DNA of 64,000 bases from Bin55 sp964572845. Its GTDB lineage: Bacteria; Pseudomonadota; Gammaproteobacteria; Pseudomonadales; Azotimanducaceae. Positions 1 to 8,966 of the stretch are shown one piece after another. Numbering within the stretch: position 1 is the first letter of the stretch; every line of letters starts with the position of its first letter. The notes below the pieces were generated by a model. That model was not told the origin of the DNA. It saw only the letters and a program-made list of their open reading frames with translations, and ran no database searches. Location of the stretch: positions 62,001 to 126,000 of the forward strand of contig CAZNFX010000010.1 of the NCBI GenBank assembly GCA_964572845.1, written 5' to 3'. The position numbers were made by a program, and so were the translations under genes.

Positions 1-104
1 AACGAAGCGTTGTCGACCCAAGATATCGCAAAGTCTCCAAGAAGAGTAGCTTGTCAAATGTGTTCGGTACCACTGGCTTCTATGTGTTAGGACGCCCCCT
101 GTGA
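1..104 (+). CDS. metW: Probable C-terminus of MetW (partial)
   Basis: A frame open from the window edge ends in TGA at 102-104 and overlaps the GTG start of the next gene (GTGA). The last residues read SNVFGTTGFYVLGRPL, which resembles the usual end of MetW, a SAM-dependent methyltransferase-like protein paired with homoserine acyltransferase MetX in methionine synthesis. The call rests on this short tail and on the known order metX-metW-DUF4426-rdgB-hemW in pseudomonads. Only about 34 residues are visible, so the family call is inference. Confidence 0.5.
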   Translation, partial: RSVVDPRYRKVSKKSSLSNVFGTTGFYVLGRPL

Positions 105-532
105 GAAACTACCTTGGCGTTGCTGTTGTTCTGCTGGTCGCAGGTTTGGCATTTGCGGAACAAGCTGTCGAATTCGACGACTGGAAGGTCCATTACAGCG
201 TCATTCCGTCCACGTTCATTTCCAAAGAGGTTGCAGAAAAGCACAAGCTTGTTCGTGGAAACGACCGCGCGTTATGCAACATTTCAGTTATCGATCCCGA
301 TGGAGACTCCTTCGAGGCAAAGGTAGCGGGCAACTACAAGAACCTGATGGGCCAGGAGCTGAAGCTCAAATTCAAGACTATCAAGGAATCCGACGCAGTC
401 TACTTTCTTGCAAGCTTCAAATTCACGGAAGGCGAGAAGCTCAAGTTCGAAATTGATGTTGAATTCGACGACAGAAAGGAGACTCTAACTTTCGAGCAAG
501 AGGTGTACTCGAGTCTAGGGGAGAGCGGCTAG
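101..532 (+). CDS. DUF4426 family exported protein
   Basis: A 143-residue protein with an N-terminal signal peptide (hydrophobic residues 5-18, cleavage probably after ALA-FA near residue 19) and a beta-rich body with alternating charged strands. It matches the DUF4426 family, small periplasmic proteins of unknown function encoded next to metW and rdgB in many gammaproteobacteria. The GTG start at 101 has an AGGA about 8 nt upstream and overlaps the stop of the preceding frame, so the two are probably co-transcribed. No catalytic motif is visible. The next gene in the usual order, rdgB, is displaced here by more than 6 kb of inserted genes. Confidence 0.75.
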   Translation: MRNYLGVAVVLLVAGLAFAEQAVEFDDWKVHYSVIPSTFISKEVAEKHKLVRGNDRALCNISVIDPDGDSFEAKVAGNYKNLMGQELKLKFKTIKESDAVYFLASFKFTEGEKLKFEIDVEFDDRKETLTFEQEVYSSLGESG

Positions 533-575
533 CCAACGTGGAGGAGTCATCAACCGTGTTTGAGATTGAAGTCCA

Positions 576-1502
576 TTGAAAGCAATCTTCGACTTTCAGA
601 GGCAATCCATCTACGACGATGACATTACCCATAAATACCATTTTCCTCGACGTTATCGCGAAGTAGCCGAGAAATCAGTCGGAGATTGGATCGTCTATCG
701 GCAGACTCAAAGAGGGTCAGGCCAAAAGACCTATATGGCATTAGCAAGGCATGTTGCAATTGAACCAGATACCCACAATCCAAGTCACTTCTATGCCAGA
801 ATTGACAACTTCATTCCTTTCAATCGTGACGTACCCTTCCACAAAAGGAAAAGAACGTACTGGGAGAGTACTCTCAACGAAATACCTTCGGCCCGGGTAG
901 GTAGTTCTCTTCGGGGCAACGCGATGAGAACAATCTCAGAAGAAGACTTCGGAGAAATCGCTTTCCATGGATTAGGCCAGCTCTTCGATCAAGAAATGGC
1001 AAAACGCCTCTATGCGGAACCGTTTCTCGATGAAGCCATCGATGCCGATCTTGCACTTGCGGACTCTATCGAAAAAGCCAGAAAAATCACCGAGCTAGTC
1101 ACCAACCGCCCCGTGCGAGACGCGAATTTCCGGCACATCATATTGGATGCCTATAGTGATACATGTGCAATCACGGGACTTCGCATTGTCAACGGGTTTG
1201 GCAGAGCAGAGGCCAATGCGGCGCATATCCGCCCCGTCAAGGAGAATGGACCCGATATTGTTCGCAATGGGTTGGCCTTGTCGGCAACCTGCCACTGGTT
1301 GTTCGATAGACATCTCATCAGTTTGACCGATGAATGCGAGCTGCTCGTATCCAAGAACCTGCCGAAGAGACTAACCAATCTGTTCCCCTCTCAAGGACAC
1401 AAGATCCTCCTCCCTGACAATAGGCTCAAGCGTCCCAATCCGTTATTTCTGGAGCATCACCGCAATCAGTTTGACGAGAAATTGCGCGCCGGGGCTCTAT
1501 GA
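576..1502 (+). CDS. HNH endonuclease with N-terminal reader-like domain
   Basis: A 308-residue protein starting at TTG 576; an in-frame stop at 567-569 rules out a longer form. The C-terminal part is an HNH nuclease of the HNH_2 type: AAHIRPV (His217), NGLAL (Asn231) and the HWLFD motif (His240) supply the metal and catalytic residues. The N-terminal 100 residues carry GDWIVY and a DHFYARI-like segment that is conserved in this protein type and could be a PUA/EVE-like base-recognition fold; that part is inference. It lies 144 bp upstream of the giant helicase gene on the same strand, with no other gene between. The pair interrupts the DUF4426-rdgB neighbourhood, as expected for a mobile restriction-like or repair module. 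Confidence 0.85.
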   Translation: MKAIFDFQRQSIYDDDITHKYHFPRRYREVAEKSVGDWIVYRQTQRGSGQKTYMALARHVAIEPDTHNPSHFYARIDNFIPFNRDVPFHKRKRTYWESTLNEIPSARVGSSLRGNAMRTISEEDFGEIAFHGLGQLFDQEMAKRLYAEPFLDEAIDADLALADSIEKARKITELVTNRPVRDANFRHIILDAYSDTCAITGLRIVNGFGRAEANAAHIRPVKENGPDIVRNGLALSATCHWLFDRHLISLTDECELLVSKNLPKRLTNLFPSQGHKILLPDNRLKRPNPLFLEHHRNQFDEKLRAGAL

Positions 1503-1646
1503 GCGCACGAATACACCTCGTGACGCGATTCAATCGTGAGATTCGAGGAGTCTGCCCATGCGGCGGCGAATGCCGCTCACATATCCCTTTCTTGTTAGGG
1601 TGCCACACTTAGTTCGACAAACCATGCGTCGCTGATCGAGACGCCG

Positions 1647-4600
1647 ATGCCAAACAGCACCGCCTATTCACCAAAGTGCCTCTCAATCGACTTGGAGGTT
1701 GACAAGGAGTCCAGTCGCGTTTTTGCTTTGGCGGCAGTTAGGTCTGATTCGGACAAACGGGTTTGCTTGCGAGGAGCCATCGTCAAATCGGAGATTTGGA
1801 AGTTGGACGAACTGAGCGACGGCGTCGATTTCGTTGTTGGTCATAATTTCCTAGACTTCGATGTGCGGCACCTTCAAGCGCTTGCTCCGGACCTGGCGTG
1901 CCTCAAGAAGCCCATGATTGACACGCTGCGTCTCGGACCACTCGCCTATCCCCGCAATCCCTACCACCACCTCGTCAAACACTACAAAGATCCCAAATTA
2001 GTGCGCATCGAGAAAAACGACCCAGAACTTGATGCGCGGCTTTGTCTGAACGTCTTGGATGAGCAAATCACCAAGTTGCGTGACGACTCGGAAGACTTGG
2101 CTTGCATTTGGCACTGGCTTACTACGTTGGACGATTCTAGCGGCGGTTTCGACATCTTCTTTGCGGCCATCCGAAATTCGCTCCGTCCATCAAGAGTAGA
2201 CGCACGAGGTGCGATGAAGAGAGTCCTCAGGGATCGCGTCTGCGAAAACCAATTGGACCAATTACTACGGAAAGTCACACAGATGGCATGGCCCCTTGCC
2301 TACGCGGTTGCATGGATAAATGTGTCGGGCGGCAATTCGGTGGTGCCGCCGTGGGTGCTCTTTAGATTCCCAACCACGATGAAACTGGTGCGTCAGCTTC
2401 GGGACACCAAATGCAGCGACCCCGAGTGCTCCTGGTGTAAGACAAAACACAATGCTTGCCACGAATTGAAGACGTGGTTTGGATTCGACAAGTTTCGCGA
2501 CCAGCCCATTACCATGGCCGGGGAGTCGATGCAACAGGCGATCGTAGAGCGAAACCTCTCTCGCAAGCACTTGCTTGGAATCTTGCCAACGGGAACCGGC
2601 AAATCCATCTGCTATCAGATTCCAGCACTGTCGCGCCACGAAAGACTCGGTTCACTAACCGTAGTTATTTCTCCACTTGTGGCTTTGATGGAAGACCAGG
2701 TGAAAGGACTGGAACGACGCAACATTACCTCTTGCGTGGCAATCAACGGCCTTCTCTCCCTACCCGAACGGTCGGAGGCACTCGACAAAGTTAGACTCGG
2801 CGACGCCTCGATGGTCTTGATTTCTCCAGAGCAGCTTCGCAATCGGCGAGTGCAGGCGGCATTGCATGAGCGAGAAATTGGTGGATGGGTGATCGACGAA
2901 GCACACTGTCTTTCGAAGTGGGGACACGATTTTCGACCGGACTACCGCTATGTGTCACGGTTCATAAAGCAAAGGGCAAGAGACCAGGACATTCCGCCCG
3001 TTCTTTGTCTCACCGCCACCGCCAAACCAAACGTGGTAGACGAAATACTGGAACACTTCAAGGAACGATTGGACATTGAACTTGAGGTTCTGAACGGTGG
3101 GGCTCGAAGATCGAATCTAGCGTTTGAAGTGGTCTCGACAACGGAAGAGCACAAAGCCACGCACATTCATTCCACGTTGTGCCACTACCTGCCGGCATCC
3201 GACCCGGGCGGCGCGATCATCTATTGCGCCACTCGATCTCGCACAGAGAAAATCGCCGAGTACTTGCAGCAAAAAGGCTTGTCGGCCAACCATTTTCATG
3301 CAGGTCTCGATCGGGAACAACGGAAGGAAGTCCAGAACCAGTTCATTCAGGGCGACCTGAAGGTAATCGTTGCAACCAATGCATTTGGAATGGGCATCGA
3401 TAAGCCAGACGTCCGGTTGGTGCTGCACGCCGATATACCCGGGAGCCTTGAGAGCTATATGCAGGAGGCGGGACGGGCCGGGAGAGACTCAAAGGGGGCT
3501 CGCTGCGTGCTCTTGTATTCACAGGACGATGTTGAAAAGCAATTTGGTCTGTCAGCTGTGTCTCGACTTACACAGAAAGAAATTCAAGGAATCTGGAAAG
3601 CTCTGCGCAACCTTGACCGCAAAGGACGGTCGAGCGGAACTGTGGTCGCTACAGCCGGAGAAATTCTATTGGGCGACCAGGATCAGGATTTCGAACGCGA
3701 CCACTTGACCGAAGACACTCGCGTTGGCACGGCCATACTTTGGCTGGAGGAATCGTCGCTACTCCAACGTAACGAAAACGTGACGAACATCTTTCCATCC
3801 TCTCTTCGGGTCAAGACGCTAGACGAAGCCAAGAAAATCTTGAACTCACGATCCCTGCAATCCTCGAAGACGCGGGAGCTTCTGAAAATTGTCGAAATGC
3901 TGTTCGACTGCAACATCGACGAGGGAATCAGCACAGATGAAATCATGGGACGCACAGGTTTGTCGACCGAGAAAACACGCCAAGCGCTGTACGACCTTGA
4001 TTCACTTGGAATAGTCAGCAACGACACTGCAATAACAGCTTTTGTTGCCCGGGGAGTCAAGAATCCTTCCGAAGCGAGACTTAAGCGGGCGGTTGAAATG
4101 GAGCGGTTGGTCATTGAGTCACTCCAAGAGTACGCACCGGACATGACTGTAGATGAGTCTCACGTTCTTTACCTCCGACAGCTGGCCCAAGAACTTCGAA
4201 CAAAAGGCATCCAGAACCCCCTTCCTGAAAAAATCTGGCAAATTGTTAGGAGCATCTCGAATGACGGGCGTAGTGAAGGGGAGAGAGCAAGTTGGTCCGT
4301 CAGCAGAATTGATTCTGACCACGCTCGTATCACATTGCAAAGAGATTGGCGGAAGCTGCGGGAGGTAGCAGCAATTCGCACCAGCGCTGCGCAAGGATTG
4401 CTCGAACACCTACTGCAACGCACTTCAGGAGAGTCCGTCCGTGGCTCTGATCTCCTTGCGGAGACCACGGTGGGCAAATTGCTTGGGGTCGTAGAAAACC
4501 AAAGGTCGATTCTTCAAGAAGTCAAGAACTCGCGCAAATTGATGGAGCGAGCCTTGCTATGGCTGCACGAACAGGAAATCATTCGCCTCAATCACGGACT

Positions 4601-6740
4601 GACGATTTTCAGGAAGGCCATGACCATTCGTCTCGAGCCTACAAATAGGGTGTTTACTGCGGCAAACTTTCAGCCTCTCGATCTCTACTACCAGGGCCAG
4701 GTTCTGCAAATCCATGTCATGGCGCAATACGCCATTGAGGGGCTTAACAAGGCCGGCAGTGCCATTCAGCTCGCCATGGACTACTTTCGAATGAATCAGG
4801 AGAGCTTTCTCAAGCGCTGGCTGCCCAAGCGCGCCGACGAGCTCAAACGGGAAACCACTCAAGAGTCTTGGCAGCAGATTGTCGATAGCCTGCGCAACCC
4901 AACACAGAGGCGGATCGTCACGGACAATCGGGTCAACCGAAATGTGCTGGTATTGGCAGGTCCTGGATCCGGCAAGACTCGGGTGCTAGTTCATCGCGTA
5001 GCCTATCTGGTCCGAGCCCGACGAGAAAGACCGCGCAGCATTTTGGTCTTGACGTACAACCGTCATGCCGCGATCGAAGTACGGAGACGTTTAAGGGTCC
5101 TCCTAGGTGACGACGCGAAAGGTGTACTTGTCATGACCTGCCACGCCATGGCGATGCGACTCGCCGGTTACTCCTTCATCAATGCACGCAACTCCATCGA
5201 CACCGACACGTTCGACGAAATTCTTCAGAACGCTACGGACCTATTGAGTGGAAAGGGCATCGCGCCAGAAGAAGCAAACGAACAGCGCGACCGACTGTTG
5301 GCAGGCTTTCGCTGGATCTTGGTGGACGAATACCAAGACATAAATCTTCCTCAATACGGACTCATTTCAGCGCTGGCGGGACGGACACTCGAAGATCCCG
5401 AGTCTAAGCTCACGTTATTTGCAGTTGGCGACGACGACCAGAACATCTACTCCTTCAACGGTACGTCGGTCGAGTTCATTCGCCGTTTTGAGTCCGACTA
5501 TGACGCACATATCGAATTTCTCACAGAGAACTACAGATCCACACAGCGCATCATTCGCGCTTCCAATGCCGTAATCTCGTCGGCGAGGGAGCGAATGAAA
5601 CCTGATGATCCCATAGAAATCAATCGAGCCCGACGCAACGACCCACTAGGCGGGCGATGGGAGACATTGGATGTCGTCGCACAAGGAAAAGCACAACTGA
5701 TTCCAGCCAGGAATCCCATGGAGCAGGCGTTTCTTGCCATCGAAGCCCTACGCAGGTTGGCAACGCTTGATTCGGCTTGGGAATGGACTGACTGTGCCGT
5801 TGTCGCTTGCGAATGGAAATATCTGGATGCTGCAAGAGCTTACTGCGAGCACCTCGGCATACCAGTAGATACCTCCCGCAATGTCTCGCTGAATTTCTGG
5901 CAGCTGCGAGAAACTCAGAGTCTGATCTCCTGGTTGAGATCCCAGCAAGATCATCTCGTACGGATTGAGGCCATCAATGCGCAGCTTGAGGACAGTGTGC
6001 ACAATCCCTGGATCTCACTATTGCGAGAAGTCGTGGCCGATCTACAGCTTGAGTCTGGGCACGAAGTTTCAGCCCAATATGCCGTCGAGTGGCTTGCCGA
6101 AACACGGAGAGAAGCAACTCAGAGACGCCGCGGCATCTTGCTGACGACGGCACACCGAGCGAAGGGTTTGGAGTTCAAGCACGTAGTAGTCTTGGACGGC
6201 GGCTGGAGCCGAGCCAAGAACCGCATAGAAGATGACGAGCTGCGAAGATTGTTCTATGTAGCCATGACCCGTGCTCGGGAAAATTTGCTGGTAGCTAGTC
6301 TTCCAGAATCCAACAGTTACATTGAAATGCTTGCCAGTATTGGCGAACTCCATGTGCATCAGCCCGCTGATGTGCCCACACTGCCGAGTGCCATGCACAA
6401 CGTTTACAAGGAACTGTCCCTTAGTGAAGTGGACTTGGGCTACGCTGGAAGAAAGGACATCAGCGACAAGATCCATGAATGCATAAGGCGGCTGAGACCG
6501 GGGGATGCCTTGAAAGTAGGAGAAAGAAGAGACCGAATTGAGTTTCTCGATCCAGCCAATAACGTCGTCGGCCGCACGGCCAGGAATTTCTGCTTTCAGC
6601 CCGATTTGGCCATAGGAGAAGCCAAAGTGTATGCAATAGCGGCCCGCAAACGCGAGTGGTCGGACATGGAGTACGTTGACTCATTGATGTGCGATCAGTG
6701 GGAGGTCGTTGTCCCTGAATTTGTGCTTGTACCCAAGTAA
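1647..6740 (+). CDS. DEDD exonuclease - RecQ - UvrD helicase fusion
   Basis: This 1697-residue protein joins three enzymes. Residues 1-140 look like a DnaQ-type 3'-5' exonuclease: Asp15-x-Glu17, GHN with Asp70/Asp72, and ELDA (Asp129); the usual DEDDh histidine position is Asn124. A cysteine cluster (C-x4-C-x2-C-x6-C, about residues 255-270) may bind zinc. Residues 290-640 are a RecQ-type SF2 helicase with Walker A PTGTGKS (about 315), VIDEAHC (about 416), LTATAK and the QEAGRAGRD motif. Residues 1080-1560 are a UvrD/Rep-type SF1 helicase with GPGSGKT (about 1104), VDEYQD (about 1225), GDDDQNIYSF, KGLEF and YVAMTRARE. The exonuclease-RecQ order recalls WRN. Its stop overlaps the rdgB ATG by one base. 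A nucleic-acid processing role in defence or repair with the HNH partner is inferred. Confidence 0.9.
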   Translation: MPNSTAYSPKCLSIDLEVDKESSRVFALAAVRSDSDKRVCLRGAIVKSEIWKLDELSDGVDFVVGHNFLDFDVRHLQALAPDLACLKKPMIDTLRLGPLAYPRNPYHHLVKHYKDPKLVRIEKNDPELDARLCLNVLDEQITKLRDDSEDLACIWHWLTTLDDSSGGFDIFFAAIRNSLRPSRVDARGAMKRVLRDRVCENQLDQLLRKVTQMAWPLAYAVAWINVSGGNSVVPPWVLFRFPTTMKLVRQLRDTKCSDPECSWCKTKHNACHELKTWFGFDKFRDQPITMAGESMQQAIVERNLSRKHLLGILPTGTGKSICYQIPALSRHERLGSLTVVISPLVALMEDQVKGLERRNITSCVAINGLLSLPERSEALDKVRLGDASMVLISPEQLRNRRVQAALHEREIGGWVIDEAHCLSKWGHDFRPDYRYVSRFIKQRARDQDIPPVLCLTATAKPNVVDEILEHFKERLDIELEVLNGGARRSNLAFEVVSTTEEHKATHIHSTLCHYLPASDPGGAIIYCATRSRTEKIAEYLQQKGLSANHFHAGLDREQRKEVQNQFIQGDLKVIVATNAFGMGIDKPDVRLVLHADIPGSLESYMQEAGRAGRDSKGARCVLLYSQDDVEKQFGLSAVSRLTQKEIQGIWKALRNLDRKGRSSGTVVATAGEILLGDQDQDFERDHLTEDTRVGTAILWLEESSLLQRNENVTNIFPSSLRVKTLDEAKKILNSRSLQSSKTRELLKIVEMLFDCNIDEGISTDEIMGRTGLSTEKTRQALYDLDSLGIVSNDTAITAFVARGVKNPSEARLKRAVEMERLVIESLQEYAPDMTVDESHVLYLRQLAQELRTKGIQNPLPEKIWQIVRSISNDGRSEGERASWSVSRIDSDHARITLQRDWRKLREVAAIRTSAAQGLLEHLLQRTSGESVRGSDLLAETTVGKLLGVVENQRSILQEVKNSRKLMERALLWLHEQEIIRLNHGLTIFRKAMTIRLEPTNRVFTAANFQPLDLYYQGQVLQIHVMAQYAIEGLNKAGSAIQLAMDYFRMNQESFLKRWLPKRADELKRETTQESWQQIVDSLRNPTQRRIVTDNRVNRNVLVLAGPGSGKTRVLVHRVAYLVRARRERPRSILVLTYNRHAAIEVRRRLRVLLGDDAKGVLVMTCHAMAMRLAGYSFINARNSIDTDTFDEILQNATDLLSGKGIAPEEANEQRDRLLAGFRWILVDEYQDINLPQYGLISALAGRTLEDPESKLTLFAVGDDDQNIYSFNGTSVEFIRRFESDYDAHIEFLTENYRSTQRIIRASNAVISSARERMKPDDPIEINRARRNDPLGGRWETLDVVAQGKAQLIPARNPMEQAFLAIEALRRLATLDSAWEWTDCAVVACEWKYLDAARAYCEHLGIPVDTSRNVSLNFWQLRETQSLISWLRSQQDHLVRIEAINAQLEDSVHNPWISLLREVVADLQLESGHEVSAQYAVEWLAETRREATQRRRGILLTTAHRAKGLEFKHVVVLDGGWSRAKNRIEDDELRRLFYVAMTRARENLLVASLPESNSYIEMLASIGELHVHQPADVPTLPSAMHNVYKELSLSEVDLGYAGRKDISDKIHECIRRLRPGDALKVGERRDRIEFLDPANNVVGRTARNFCFQPDLAIGEAKVYAIAARKREWSDMEYVDSLMCDQWEVVVPEFVLVPK

Positions 6741-7357
6741 TGTCAACGCGCCCGCAAGTAGTCCTTGCAAGCAACAATCATCACAAACTAAATGAGCTAA
6801 GAGTTCTCCTGCAGGAGCTGCCAATCAGTGTTCGTTCACAATCCAACTGGAACTTACCTTCGGCCGAGGAAACAGGAACTACATTTGTAGAAAACGCGCT
6901 GATCAAAGCTCGGCATGCATGCCTCCACATCGGTCTTCCAGCTATAGCGGACGACTCAGGGTTGGTGATTCCAATACTCGACGGGGAACCTGGAGTTCGT
7001 TCCGCACGCTATGCTGGAGATAGTGCGACCGACATCGAAAACTACAGCCTTGTCCTCAGCAGATTGGCTGAGAGCGGAGACTCTCGCGACGATTGCAAGG
7101 CTTACTTTTATTCAACACTCGTCTACTTGAACGATCCACATGACCCAACACCAGTAATCTCCACGGGTACTTGGCATGGACGCATCGTGAAAGAGCCTCG
7201 AGGATCCAATGGATTTGGATACGATCCCATATTTCTGCCAGACGCAATGAAGCATACAGCCGCAGAACTAGACGCCAATACCAAGAATCGAATGAGTCAT
7301 CGCGGACGAGCCGCCTTGAAATTCGCACAAATGCTGCAGGAACGACTCACGGCATGA
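6740..7357 (+). CDS. rdgB: RdgB/HAM1 dITP/XTP pyrophosphatase
   Basis: A 205-residue protein of normal family length. It hydrolyses non-canonical purine triphosphates (dITP, ITP, XTP) to monophosphates and pyrophosphate, keeping them out of DNA and RNA. Visible family motifs are the N-terminal SNNHHKLNEL substrate loop, FVENALIKA, ADDSGL (metal site), and the C-terminal GSNGFGYDPIF and MSHRGRA segments. The ATG overlaps the final base of the helicase stop, so it may now be translationally coupled to that gene, although its usual upstream neighbour is DUF4426. Core gene, high certainty. Confidence 0.97.
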   Translation: MSTRPQVVLASNNHHKLNELRVLLQELPISVRSQSNWNLPSAEETGTTFVENALIKARHACLHIGLPAIADDSGLVIPILDGEPGVRSARYAGDSATDIENYSLVLSRLAESGDSRDDCKAYFYSTLVYLNDPHDPTPVISTGTWHGRIVKEPRGSNGFGYDPIFLPDAMKHTAAELDANTKNRMSHRGRAALKFAQMLQERLTA

Positions 7358-7515
7358 AATTTGGGATCTGCTTTCATATTTCAATTGCTAGAATGAGGTG
7401 TGCGTTTGTTCGCGCCAATTTCGCACTTCCTATGTTGCCGTGTTACATCGCATGGCTCATTCCTTTGGGAACCGCGTGCCGGGCGTCAAAGCAGATTCGG
7501 AAGCCCTAGAGCGAA

Positions 7516-8481
7516 TTATCGGCCACTTCGCTTGAGATGCTCGTCGTGCAGGATTTCCCGCGCATGCTCGAATGATTCACAGAGAGATCGGACTAATCGG
7601 TGGACATCGGGATCCTGCAGGTATCCACCGACCGCCACAGAATAGACTTGGTTCCATACCCAATCGTCGAGCGACGCCAGATTCTGGTCGGAAAGCATTT
7701 TGCAACAGGGGCTGACAATCTCAGCAAGCAGGGTTAGGCTGCTTGAAATACGTCTTTCTACTTCGGCAAGTGTTTCGCCGCTATCAAGGTAGGTAGAGAG
7801 GTGTGCTTTACGAGAGTTACCGTCCATAGCGAGAACTTTTTCGCGCCACTCAATTGGAACACGATCGGCAAGTTCCTCCACGTCATGAGTACGAATAACT
7901 GACAATCCAAGATGTAGGCACAGAGCTTTGGCGACCCGCTCTGCACCGTTCGCGCTCGGTGCAACTGCGGACCTGCCCGGAATAGACTCAAGTGGTGTGG
8001 TGGCTGGATCATTGCGTCTTAGGACATCGTGAAAGTCTGAAATCGCGATCGCCAAGTATCGAAAGGCGTATTCCAAATGCCTACTAAGATCTACTTCGCT
8101 CAATACTAATCTCCTAGCTTCAGTCGTAGGGACATAGCCGGCCAATACCCTTCCATGAAGTGCTACTTCATGGGCCAGCGAACCAACACAATGTGCCTGG
8201 CTTAGATAGGTCTCTAAAGCAAGAACGGGCAAATCCACCGCGTGGGCGTGCAGGTCTTCGTCTCTTGGCAAACGAAGTGGACATTGATCGCCGTGAAGGA
8301 TTGCAACGTCCCAGTCGCTACACGCTTTGGCATGTCCAGTACTTCGGCTCCCAAAGAGCACTACAGCCTCGACTGAAGGGTCCTGAATCCACAGATGCGC
8401 ATGTTTCTTCAGCCACCGAGGAACTTCTTGGTCTATCGCATGCTTAAGGGTATACGACTGTTCATTCCTTGCTAACAGCAT
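7516..8481 (-). CDS. MNT nucleotidyltransferase-HEPN fusion protein
   Basis: A 321-residue protein. The N-terminal part has the minimal nucleotidyltransferase signature: GSRSTG (residues 44-49), SDWD (Asp56, Asp58) and a third acidic residue in AVDL (Asp83). The region from about 125 to 260 is helical and resembles a HEPN domain: the GAERVAKALCLHLGL segment followed by RTHDVEEL is typical. I see no convincing RX4-6H RNase motif, so this HEPN may be a substrate-binding or regulatory one. MNT and HEPN are normally separate genes forming a toxin-antitoxin pair where MNT adenylylates HEPN; here they are in one chain. The ATG follows an AGGGG ribosome site. It points away from hemW and towards rdgB, inserted between two core genes. 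Confidence 0.8.
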   Translation of the reverse strand: MLLARNEQSYTLKHAIDQEVPRWLKKHAHLWIQDPSVEAVVLFGSRSTGHAKACSDWDVAILHGDQCPLRLPRDEDLHAHAVDLPVLALETYLSQAHCVGSLAHEVALHGRVLAGYVPTTEARRLVLSEVDLSRHLEYAFRYLAIAISDFHDVLRRNDPATTPLESIPGRSAVAPSANGAERVAKALCLHLGLSVIRTHDVEELADRVPIEWREKVLAMDGNSRKAHLSTYLDSGETLAEVERRISSSLTLLAEIVSPCCKMLSDQNLASLDDWVWNQVYSVAVGGYLQDPDVHRLVRSLCESFEHAREILHDEHLKRSGR

Positions 8482-8966
8482 CCCCTTATATTAGGAATTT
8501 ACTAAAAAAATTATTATATGTTGAAATATGAAGCTGTAGCACAGGCCGTTTATGAGAAGTCCCACGGCTCTACGCCTGTTGCTCGAGTTTCGACGATGCG
8601 CGAGTAGTGTCAGTTCTACATAGCGGTCTTTCGCAGAATGGTAATTCTCGCCATTTACATGAACCTTGTGAACCATTAACTATCTGTTTTAATGAAATAT
8701 TTTTTGTTCTATAGTTGCAAAAATCCTGTTTTAAATGAGTCCCTTGCAAGACACCGGAAAGTCAAAGGTTCCGAACACGATGCGAAAGCAGAAGTCTTGC
8801 CTCAGACCGATTCTAGTCTTCTAATCGGGATCAGGCAACCTTGGGGCGAAACCCAATCCCAGAATGTCTACCCACATTCACTAGTGCTGCATCCAAAATA
8901 CTCCGGAAGAGAACCGACGCATGTCCTGTAGTTCTAGAAAATGTAGCCAATCGAATGAGTAGCTGA
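8482..8966. other. 485-bp AT-rich intergenic region before hemW
   Basis: This stretch separates the minus-strand MNT-HEPN gene from hemW. It is visibly AT-rich around 8488-8530 and 8680-8735, as expected for two divergent promoters. A plus-strand frame at 8692-8931 (79 codons) and a minus-strand frame at 8491-8676 show no domain, ribosome site or credible composition, so I do not call genes here. Confidence 0.6.

Noticed and set aside
8692..8931. 79-codon plus-strand frame before hemW
   Set aside because: No ribosome site, no family, and it lies in an AT-rich region that must hold promoters.
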